64,000 nucleotides of DNA, taken from the NCBI GenBank assembly GCA_002339675.1, contig DDKB01000025.1, positions 47,940 through 111,939 of the forward strand, read 5' to 3'. Below the pieces are notes generated by a model, which worked only from the letters and a program-made list of their open reading frames with translations, had not been told where the DNA came from and made no database searches. The stretch's first letter is position 1; every line of letters starts with the position of its first letter. Shown one piece after another: positions 18,196-25,653 of this stretch. The position numbers were made by a program, and so were the translations under genes. Source of the stretch: Stutzerimonas stutzeri (GTDB taxonomy: Bacteria > Pseudomonadota > Gammaproteobacteria > Pseudomonadales > Pseudomonadaceae).

Positions 18196-19199
18196 GCGGA
18201 CCTCCTCGGCAGGACCAGCAATGCCATCAGGCCGGCTCCGGCGGCCGTCGCAGCAAGCAGTGCCAACGTAACGATGAGGCCATTCATGTCCGGCAGGCTG
18301 GACAAACTGAGCCACGCGCCTTCGGCCAGACCGAGCAGCAGTGTGCCTCCGGCGAGGACGGTCAGCGGCAGGCGACGGGCTGAAAGCGGCCACCAGGTCG
18401 CGATGAACACCAGGCTCTGCAACGCCACCAACCAGGTCAGCAGTGGCCATTCACTTGCGCGCACCTCGTACCAGCGCACTTCCTCCGGCAGGTTGCCATA
18501 CCAGACGACCAGGTACTGCATGAAGTGCAGGTAGACCCACGACAGAGACGCCGCCGCCAGCATCCCCCGCAGGACACCGGGCCGCGAAGCGCTCGTCATG
18601 AGGCAGAGCAGGATGCAGGCGGCAATGCCCGACAGCATCAACCGAGCCAGCCAGAGCAGCCCGAAGATACTGGAGGCGAAATGAGGAGCCATCGACTGCG
18701 CCCAGTCGAATGCGGCCAGCGACACGCTTAGCACCACCGCGATCAAGCCGAGCCCGGCGCCGGCCGGATTGCGCAACGTGGTCGGCAGCACCCAGCGCGC
18801 CAGCGCCCACCATAAGGCCACGTACAGCAGGCCACGAACCACGAAGCTTGGCCACCAGAGCCACAGGCCACGAAATCCGTCGCTTTGCTGGTGGGCCCAT
18901 TCGTAGATCACCCCGGCGCCGAGCAGCCCAGGCAACACCATCAGCACCAACGCGGGCATCGCCCGACTCGCCACCAACGCCCACGGCCAGAGCTGATCGC
19001 GCACGCTGCCGCTGACCGGCGCCAGCGCCAACCCCAGCGCCAGCGCACCGAGCGGAATGCCGGCCAATCCCAGCAAGCTGGCGATACAGGCGGCCAGCGT
19101 GTCACGCGGTGCCAGCAGCAGCCCGAGGCCAAGCCCGAACACGCCGATGATCAGCGCGGCCCAGGCGATCCGCCGGGTCTTGCTCGATTTGCGGATCAT
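18192..19199 (-). CDS. actF: Alternative complex III subunit ActF
   Basis: ActF is a polytopic membrane subunit of alternative complex III, the quinol:cytochrome c oxidoreductase that replaces the bc1 complex in some bacteria. The 335-residue protein has about ten hydrophobic helices. It contains the segments AFDWAQSMAPHFASSIFG and WVYLHFMQYLVVWYGNLPEE, characteristic of this NrfD-related subunit. It follows actE with a 4-bp overlap. Confidence 0.85.
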   Translation of the reverse strand: MIRKSSKTRRIAWAALIIGVFGLGLGLLLAPRDTLAACIASLLGLAGIPLGALALGLALAPVSGSVRDQLWPWALVASRAMPALVLMVLPGLLGAGVIYEWAHQQSDGFRGLWLWWPSFVVRGLLYVALWWALARWVLPTTLRNPAGAGLGLIAVVLSVSLAAFDWAQSMAPHFASSIFGLLWLARLMLSGIAACILLCLMTSASRPGVLRGMLAAASLSWVYLHFMQYLVVWYGNLPEEVRWYEVRASEWPLLTWLVALQSLVFIATWWPLSARRLPLTVLAGGTLLLGLAEGAWLSLSSLPDMNGLIVTLALLAATAAGAGLMALLVLPRRSA

Positions 19200-19873
19200 G
19201 GCTGCGCCTCCAACGCCTGGCGATCCGCTTCCGGCAGGTCGGCAGCAGCGGCATTGCGCGCCAGTTGCAGGCTGCGGATGTGCGCGACGATAGCCCAGCG
19301 GTCGGCCGGTTTGACCCGCGCGGCGTAGCTGTACATGACGCCGTAGCCTTTGGCGATCACCTCGAGGAAATGCCGGTCCGGCGCGTTCATCAGGCGCGGC
19401 TCAGTGAAGTCCGGCGGCTGCGGAAAACCACGTTTGACCACCGTTCCTAGGCCATCACCCGCCACGCCATGGCAGGGCACGCAATTGATGCGGTAGCGCT
19501 CCTCGCCGCGCGCCAGCAGCCCCGCCGTCAAGGGTGGACGGGTATCGAGCACGGCTTCCCATGCCAGTTCGCCGCGTGCCACCGTACCCACCGGCGGCGC
19601 CTGATTGACCTTGCCGTCGGGAAAGAACTCGCTCGCCCCCTGGGCATCGGCGCGCGGCTGCTTGGCCATCTGGTCGCAGCCGGAGAGAAACGACAGGATT
19701 AAAACTGCCAGGAACGCGCCGGGCCGCAGGCCGATCGAGCGGGTCGCAAGCGCAGGCCAGGCCAGGCTAAAACCGCCGACAAAGCGGAGCGGAGTTAACG
19801 CACGTGGGCATTTTGAGGTGGCGCTCAACGCCGCAGCGCCAAGCGCAGTGGCGATCAATCGATTTTTCGTCAT
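19196..19873 (-). CDS. actE: Alternative complex III monoheme lipoprotein ActE
   Basis: ActE is the membrane-anchored monoheme cytochrome c of alternative complex III. The heme motif is CVPCHG in ERYRINCVPCHGVAGDG, and PPDFTEPRLMN is typical of the family. A lipobox LSGC (Cys66) follows a hydrophobic stretch, but about 50 residues precede it, more than a normal lipoprotein signal. I keep ATG 19873 because it overlaps actD by 4 bp. The unusual leader may mean a different start or an inserted segment (see findings). Confidence 0.85.
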   Translation of the reverse strand: MTKNRLIATALGAAALSATSKCPRALTPLRFVGGFSLAWPALATRSIGLRPGAFLAVLILSFLSGCDQMAKQPRADAQGASEFFPDGKVNQAPPVGTVARGELAWEAVLDTRPPLTAGLLARGEERYRINCVPCHGVAGDGLGTVVKRGFPQPPDFTEPRLMNAPDRHFLEVIAKGYGVMYSYAARVKPADRWAIVAHIRSLQLARNAAAADLPEADRQALEAQP

Positions 19874-20397
19874 GCGGGGACCTCGCTGACGGACACGGCG
19901 CTCTGCGCCAGCCACAACGCGGTGCCTGTCTCGTCGAACAGCGGGTCGTCGGCGCGGATGCAGAGCAGGAAGCGATCATCGGTGGCGCGCTGAAATGCCT
20001 CCATGTCGAACAGCGGATGGTGCAAGAGCGGCAGTCGGCAGAGGAACAACAAGCCGAACAACGCGCCGATGGCGCCGCCGGTAACGGTCAGCAAAAAGAC
20101 GATCACGGCGAAGCCCTGAATCGCGATCAGCGGACGCCCGCCGATGTCCAGCGGGTAGCTGAGGTTGGCGTAGATCTGCATCACCGCGCCCAGCCCGCCG
20201 CCGATCAGCGCACCGATGATGCCCGCCCAGTAGGCGCGATTGCTGCCCTGCCTGAGGATGGGTTCGAGCTCCGGCAGCATGAACGGGCTGTACGCCTCCA
20301 GCCGGGTATAGCCGGCCTCGCGGGCGGCGCGGGCTGCGTCGATGAGCTGTTCAGGATGAGCATAGTCGGCCAGCAAGCCGTAGCGCCGTCTAGTCAT
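19870..20397 (-). CDS. actD: Alternative complex III subunit ActD (DUF3341)
   Basis: ActD is a small membrane subunit of alternative complex III. The 175-residue protein opens YGLLADYAHPEQLIDAARAAR and LEAYSPFMLPELEPIL, the recognisable DUF3341 start. Two membrane helices (about 57-80 and 93-120) separate it from a soluble C-terminal domain. It overlaps actC by 8 bp and actE by 4 bp. Confidence 0.92.
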   Translation of the reverse strand: MTRRRYGLLADYAHPEQLIDAARAAREAGYTRLEAYSPFMLPELEPILRQGSNRAYWAGIIGALIGGGLGAVMQIYANLSYPLDIGGRPLIAIQGFAVIVFLLTVTGGAIGALFGLLFLCRLPLLHHPLFDMEAFQRATDDRFLLCIRADDPLFDETGTALWLAQSAVSVSEVPA

Positions 20398-21778
20398 CCT
20401 TCCCTCCTCGGTAGCGGTGCAGCACCTCCTTGACCTCGAAGCTGGAAATCATCGGCAACAGCCGCATGAACAGGCAGAACGGCACCAGGAACAGCCCGAA
20501 GGTGCCGATGAACAGCGACCAGTCCCAGAAGGTCGGGCTGTAGCTCTGCCAGCTCGAAACCAGGTAATCCCGCGTGGCCGGCGTGATGATCAGCATCCAG
20601 CGCTCGCACCACATGCCGATCAGCACACCGATGGCGATCGCCAGCAGCGCCTTGCCGTTGCGCCGCACCTGCGGCCACCAGAGCGCCTGCAGACAAACCA
20701 GATTGAAGAAGATTGCCCCCCAGTAGCTCCACGCCATGGGCCCGGTCAGCCGTGCCAGGGTCACGGTGATCTCGTGCTCCTTGCCGGAATAAAACGCAAT
20801 GAAGATGTCGGCAAAATAGCCGTAGGCGGTCATCCAGCCGGAGGCCAGCAGCAGCACACCCAGCACGTCCAGATGCTTGACGGTGATCAGCAGGTGCCAG
20901 CCAAAGAACCGCCGCAGCCCCAGCGCAATGATGATGACCAGCGCAAAGCCGGAAAAAATCGCGCCCGCAACGAAGTACGGCGGGAACACCGTGGAGTGCC
21001 ACCCGGTTTCCGGGCCCAGATCGAGCAGGAAGGAATAGCCGCTGGACACCGAGAACACCAATGGCACGGCCAGCAGCGCGATGAAGCGATAGGCCCGCCG
21101 CCAGTGCGCCCAGTGCGACGACGCCCCGCGCCAGCCGAGGGCGAGCAGGCCGTAGAAAATCTTGTAGCGGCGCTTGCGGGCATGGTCGCGGGCCGAGGCG
21201 AAGTCCGGAATCGCACCGATGTAGATGAACATCAACGAGACCAGCAGGTAGCCGAGCACGGCGAAGAAGTCCCACGAGGTCGGGCTCTTGAACTGCGGCC
21301 ACAGCCCCATGGTGTTCGGGTAGGGGGCGGTATAGAAAAACAGCCATGGGCGGCCCAGGTGCAGGATCGGGTAGATGCCTGCGCAGACGACCGCCATGAT
21401 CGTCATCAGCTCGGCCAGGCGGTTGAGCGAATTGCGCCACGGCCGGTTGAGCAACAGCAGCATCGCCGAAATAAAGGTGCCGGCATGACCGATGCCCAGC
21501 CACCACATGTAGTTGAGGATTGGAAAGGCCCAGTTCACCGGGATGTTGTTGCCGAACACGCCGATGCCCTTCCAGACCACCACGACCGACGAGGCAAGGA
21601 ACAACCCCAGCAGTACGCAGCTGAACAGGAACAAGGCCCACCAGCGCTTGCGATAGGGCGCGAAGTCCACCGGGATGGTCAGGATGCGGTCCGATACCTC
21701 GCCCAGCGGCATCTGCCGGGGCAGGAAGTGCGGCGTGTCGGCGCCCGGATAGCGCGGGTCGGCTTCAGCGCGGCTCAT
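20390..21778 (-). CDS. actC: Alternative complex III NrfD-like quinol subunit ActC
   Basis: ActC is the NrfD/PsrC-type membrane subunit that is thought to bind quinol. The 462-residue protein has about ten helices. Recognisable stretches are VNWAFPILNYMWWLGIGHAG, ILHLGRPWLFFYTAPYPNT and SVSSGYSFLLDLGPETGWHS. ATG at 21778 overlaps actB by 4 bp; the longer frame upstream runs inside actB and is not used. Confidence 0.93.
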   Translation of the reverse strand: MSRAEADPRYPGADTPHFLPRQMPLGEVSDRILTIPVDFAPYRKRWWALFLFSCVLLGLFLASSVVVVWKGIGVFGNNIPVNWAFPILNYMWWLGIGHAGTFISAMLLLLNRPWRNSLNRLAELMTIMAVVCAGIYPILHLGRPWLFFYTAPYPNTMGLWPQFKSPTSWDFFAVLGYLLVSLMFIYIGAIPDFASARDHARKRRYKIFYGLLALGWRGASSHWAHWRRAYRFIALLAVPLVFSVSSGYSFLLDLGPETGWHSTVFPPYFVAGAIFSGFALVIIIALGLRRFFGWHLLITVKHLDVLGVLLLASGWMTAYGYFADIFIAFYSGKEHEITVTLARLTGPMAWSYWGAIFFNLVCLQALWWPQVRRNGKALLAIAIGVLIGMWCERWMLIITPATRDYLVSSWQSYSPTFWDWSLFIGTFGLFLVPFCLFMRLLPMISSFEVKEVLHRYRGGKDD

Positions 21779-24744
21779 GCCTCTCCCTCGTCGATCTTTG
21801 GCAGCTCGACCACGCCGAGGTAGGTGGTTTTCGGCCGCGTCCCCAGTTCTTCGAGCAGCGCGTAGTGGCGCCGGGTGTCGCGCCCTTCGCGCACCCGTGC
21901 GCCGGTATCGGACAGGTCGCCAAAGACAATGGCCTGGGTCGGACAGGACTGCTGACAGGCGGTCACCACCTCGCCATCCGCCACGGGGCGGCCCTCGATG
22001 CGCGCGGCGATTTTCGCCTCGCTGATCCGCTGCACGCAGTAGGTGCACTTCTCCATCACACCGCGCGAGCGCACCGTTACGTTGGGATTGCGCTGATGTT
22101 GCAAGGACGGCTCGTCATCGCCGGTGTAGTCGAACCAGTTGAAGCGTCGCACCTTGTACGGGCAGTAGCTGGAGCAGGTGCGGGTACCAATGCAGCGGTT
22201 GTAGATCTGCTCGTTGAGCCCGTCCGGCCCGTGCACCGTGGCGTTGACCGGACAGCCCATCTCGCACGGTGCCTGCTCGCAGTGCATGCAGGGCACCGGC
22301 TGGAAGGCGGAAGACTCCGGCTCGGCCGGATCCCCGGCGTAGTAGTGGTCAACGCGCAGCCAGTGCATGTTGCGGCCCATGGCCACCTGCTCCTTGCCCA
22401 CCACCGGAACATTGTTCTCGGCCTGGCAGGCGACCATGCAGGCGTTGCAGCCGATGCACTGGTCCAGATCGATGGTCATGCCCCACACCGGCTCGCTCGG
22501 CGGCGAAGGCGGATAGAGCGTCTTCGAGGGCTGGATGGTGTACTGCGGCTTTTCGGCCACCTTCTGGTAGGCCCCGTCGCGCGGCTCGCTCTTGATAATC
22601 TCTTTGCCGTGCGGAATGTGATGTGGCTGGGTGGTGGCCAGGGGCAGGAACTCGCCGGTCTTCTCCAGCCGGGCGCCACGGCGCAACCAGGGCTCGGCCG
22701 CCGTGCGCAGCGGCGACACGTCATAGCCCTGGTGATCGCCGACGCGCCCGGCTCGGGATCGGCCATAGCCGGCGTAGAGACTCAGCGTGCGCTCGGCGTG
22801 GCCTGGCATGATCCACACCGGGCCGCTCACCACCTGCTGACCCAGCATGACCCGCACCAGGTCACCGTTGCCCAGATCGTTCGCTTCGGCGAATGCCGGC
22901 GCGACACCGATGATGTTGTCCCAGGTCAGCTTGGTAATCGGCTTGGGCAACTCCTGCAGCCAGCCCAGATTGGCCAACCGCCCGTCCCATACACTCGGGT
23001 CGGGCAGGAAGCGCAGCGAGAGCCCTGCTGCAGGCTCGACCGGCGCATCCCAACGAATCGGCGCCGCCTCGGTACTGACCGTCGAAAGTGCCGAGTCAGG
23101 CAGAAAGCCCAGCTCCAGCGCCTTGCGCCAGGCGGTGTCGTCCAGCGACCCCCAGGTCTTGCGCAGTTCGGCGCGACCATCGGGCTGCAGATCGCCCGAC
23201 AGCAGGGCCAGTACCTCCGACAGCGTCCGGCTGCTATAGAAGGTACGCACCAGCGGCTGGCCGAGGCAGACGCTGCCATCCGCGGCGCGTCCGTCGTGCC
23301 AGCCGTCCAGGTCGTGACTCTGAGGCAGGTGCCAATGGCTGTTGGCCGCCGTCTCGTCATAGTAGAGGCCGGCATGAATGCGCAGCGGCACCTTGTCGAG
23401 CGCCTGCTCGAACGCGAGGTCGGCTGGCGCGGTATTGACCGGGTTGCAGTCGAGCATCAGCAGCGCCTCAACCTCACCACCGCGCATCGCCTCGGCCAGG
23501 GCCGGCAGGTCCGCCAGGCGTTGCCCGCCAACCTCTTGCCAGACTACCGGTTCGCTGTACGCGACCGTGTGGCCGATGTTGCCAAGCTGCTGATTGAGCC
23601 GATGGACCGCCGCCTGCACATCCATTGGCGCGTGCTCGCCAACGGTGATCAGGCAACGCCCACGGCGCTGCTGCAGCCCGCGGGCGACGGCTTCGACCCA
23701 GCGCTGCCGTTCGGCGGGCAGTGGCTCGGCGGGGCTGCCAACGGCCACGCCTTCACCCAGCGCCGCCGCCAGCGCCTGAACGTGGCGACGCAGCGCCTCC
23801 GGTTCGATCCGCTTGCGCTCGCTGGCCCTGGCGCTAGTCAGGGTCGGCACCGACTCGACGACCAGCAGCCGCGCCTCGCCTTCACCCTTTGCCGCCTTGC
23901 GCTTGCGCTCGCCCCAGCGCACCGCATGGGCTAACTCGCGCGGGCCGGCGCCGAGCCAGTCGTGCTCGAAGCTCAGCACCCATTCGGCCGACTCGAAGCG
24001 ATAGTGCGTTTCCAGCGGACGACCAAAGGCGCGCTCGGCCGCCCGGTAGTGATCACCCTCGAACGGCTCGTGACGGTACAGCCGCGCCTCGGGCCAGCGT
24101 GCCAGTAGCTCGCTCAACTGGCGGCGCAGGGTCGGTGAACTGCTGGCGCCCAGCAGCAGGTGCAGGCCGCGGCCACCGTCGCGGTCCAGTCGCTCGGCCA
24201 ACTGACTGGCTTCGAGCTGGAAGCTGCTCCAGGTCGTATCGGTGCCCTTGAAGCGCGGCGCCTGGGAGCGGTCCGGGTCGTACAGTTGAAGGATCGCCGC
24301 CTGGATGATCGCCGTGCTGGCGCCGCGGCTCACGGGGTGATCAGGATTGCCTTCGAGCTTGGTCGGCCGGCCCACGTGCGTGCGACCCAGCACCGGTTGC
24401 GCGTAGCCGGCAAAATTGACCGAGCTGGCGTACCACTCGGCTTTTCCCGGAACCACTTTTTCCGGCTGCAGCACATAGGGCACGCCCTTTTCCGGCTTGC
24501 TGCAGCCTGCCAATCCGGCCATCGCCATGGACGCGCCCATCACCTGCAGGAAACGGCGCCGGTCCATCTGCGGCGCGATGGAGGGAAATTCGGCCTCGAT
24601 GAATTCAGCGAAGGCCGGTGCGTCGGCCAGCTGCTCGAGGCTGCGCCAGTAGCGCGGCCCGCGCTCGCTCTCCAGACGCTCGCGGATTGCGGTCCAGTCG
24701 AGTGGCTTGCTGTCCGGAGCTGAGGCGTCGTCTCGCATATCCAT
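21775..24744 (-). CDS. actB: Alternative complex III molybdopterin-like/iron-sulfur subunit ActB
   Basis: ActB is the peripheral subunit of alternative complex III. It fuses a molybdopterin-oxidoreductase fold that is cofactor-free in characterised complexes with a four-cluster ferredoxin domain. The N-terminus has a twin-arginine-like signal (DRRRFLQVMG, about 61-70) followed by LAGC (Cys81), so periplasmic export is expected. Cysteine sets from about residue 765 are CIGCNACMVAC, CMHCEQAPCEMGCP, CIGTRTCSSYCP, CTYC and CQQSCP. The length of 989 residues is normal. Confidence 0.95.
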   Translation of the reverse strand: MDMRDDASAPDSKPLDWTAIRERLESERGPRYWRSLEQLADAPAFAEFIEAEFPSIAPQMDRRRFLQVMGASMAMAGLAGCSKPEKGVPYVLQPEKVVPGKAEWYASSVNFAGYAQPVLGRTHVGRPTKLEGNPDHPVSRGASTAIIQAAILQLYDPDRSQAPRFKGTDTTWSSFQLEASQLAERLDRDGGRGLHLLLGASSSPTLRRQLSELLARWPEARLYRHEPFEGDHYRAAERAFGRPLETHYRFESAEWVLSFEHDWLGAGPRELAHAVRWGERKRKAAKGEGEARLLVVESVPTLTSARASERKRIEPEALRRHVQALAAALGEGVAVGSPAEPLPAERQRWVEAVARGLQQRRGRCLITVGEHAPMDVQAAVHRLNQQLGNIGHTVAYSEPVVWQEVGGQRLADLPALAEAMRGGEVEALLMLDCNPVNTAPADLAFEQALDKVPLRIHAGLYYDETAANSHWHLPQSHDLDGWHDGRAADGSVCLGQPLVRTFYSSRTLSEVLALLSGDLQPDGRAELRKTWGSLDDTAWRKALELGFLPDSALSTVSTEAAPIRWDAPVEPAAGLSLRFLPDPSVWDGRLANLGWLQELPKPITKLTWDNIIGVAPAFAEANDLGNGDLVRVMLGQQVVSGPVWIMPGHAERTLSLYAGYGRSRAGRVGDHQGYDVSPLRTAAEPWLRRGARLEKTGEFLPLATTQPHHIPHGKEIIKSEPRDGAYQKVAEKPQYTIQPSKTLYPPSPPSEPVWGMTIDLDQCIGCNACMVACQAENNVPVVGKEQVAMGRNMHWLRVDHYYAGDPAEPESSAFQPVPCMHCEQAPCEMGCPVNATVHGPDGLNEQIYNRCIGTRTCSSYCPYKVRRFNWFDYTGDDEPSLQHQRNPNVTVRSRGVMEKCTYCVQRISEAKIAARIEGRPVADGEVVTACQQSCPTQAIVFGDLSDTGARVREGRDTRRHYALLEELGTRPKTTYLGVVELPKIDEGEA

Positions 24745-24747
24745 GGC

Positions 24748-25404
24748 TTACCTGTGGCAGGTGTAACAGTGGGTCAGGTCTCCCTCACCGATTTCGTGCT
24801 TTCGCATCAGCGCTTCGCCAAGCTTTCGTCTGTCGCCCTGGTACTGCCAGCTCATGTCGGTGACCTTGTCACGCGGCCTGAGGTGCGGTGCCGGATCGCG
24901 ATGACAACTCAGGCACCAGCCCATGGTCATCGGCTCGGCCTTGCGCATCAGCGGCATGGTGTCGACCTGCCCGTGACACTCGACGCAGCCGACCCCGGCA
25001 TTCACATGCACGCCGTGATGGAAAAACACGTAGTCGGGCAATTCGTTCACGCGATTCCAGCGCAGCGGCTCGCCCTGGGCCAGGCTCTGGCGCACCGGAG
25101 CCAGCATTTCGGCGCCGGTCCACAATTGCGAATGGCAGCTCATGCAGGTGTGGGTCGGTGGCAGCCCGGCAACCGGGCTGGACTCGACGCTGTCGTGGCA
25201 GTAACGGCAATCGATCTGCAAAGCGCCGGCGTGGTGTTCGTGGCTGAACGGCACCGGCTGGTCCACCGTCCAACCCTGATCGGTGACATAGGACGAGCGC
25301 GACAGAATGACAAACGCCACGAACAGGAACGCAAGGCCCCCGATGAGCACGAGCAGCGCTACGCGTAACCACATGTCGGCGGATCGGGAAAACAACTGGG
25401 CCAT
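24748..25404 (-). CDS. actA: Alternative complex III pentaheme cytochrome ActA
   Basis: ActA passes electrons within alternative complex III. The 218-residue protein has an N-terminal membrane helix (about 12-35) and exactly five CxxCH heme motifs: CRYCH 66-70, CMSCH 87-91, CVECH 140-144, CLSCH 164-168 and CYTCH 213-217. It is the first gene of the minus-strand operon and stands divergent to the formate dehydrogenase-like operon. Confidence 0.95.
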   Translation of the reverse strand: MAQLFSRSADMWLRVALLVLIGGLAFLFVAFVILSRSSYVTDQGWTVDQPVPFSHEHHAGALQIDCRYCHDSVESSPVAGLPPTHTCMSCHSQLWTGAEMLAPVRQSLAQGEPLRWNRVNELPDYVFFHHGVHVNAGVGCVECHGQVDTMPLMRKAEPMTMGWCLSCHRDPAPHLRPRDKVTDMSWQYQGDRRKLGEALMRKHEIGEGDLTHCYTCHR

Positions 25405-25653
25405 CAGTCAAACGGCGTCCTGAATGTATCTATGTGTTTCAGGCTGCCGAACACGGAGTGAGTTCCACAAATGGCCCTTTTGGCTCACGAAGCGTAGGGG
25501 AACGATTGCAGCCGCCCTTCAGTCCCCTTTTAAACGACGAGCCTCGCGCACCGCTTCAAGCGCCGGACAAGCGAGGCACCGGGAAACCGCCGGACCGTGC
25601 CGGCAGGCCAGGACGCCGATTGCATCTATCCGAAAACAATAAACGGAGGCCTG
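25405..25653. promoter_or_regulatory. Divergent control region between act-cta and for-nuo operons
   Basis: This 249-bp gap must hold the promoters of both respiratory operons. I see an inverted repeat, GCCTCGC at 25541-25547 and GCGAGGC at 25571-25577, enclosing a smaller GCTT/AAGC dyad, in what would be the leader of the plus-strand operon. No clear sigma54, FNR/ANR or strong sigma70 site was found. forC has a good GGAGG site; actA has a poor one. Confidence 0.5.

Noticed and set aside
21865..23934. Plus-strand open frame of about 689 codons across actB
   Set aside because: It is antisense to actB, which has clear ferredoxin cysteines and a twin-arginine-like signal.
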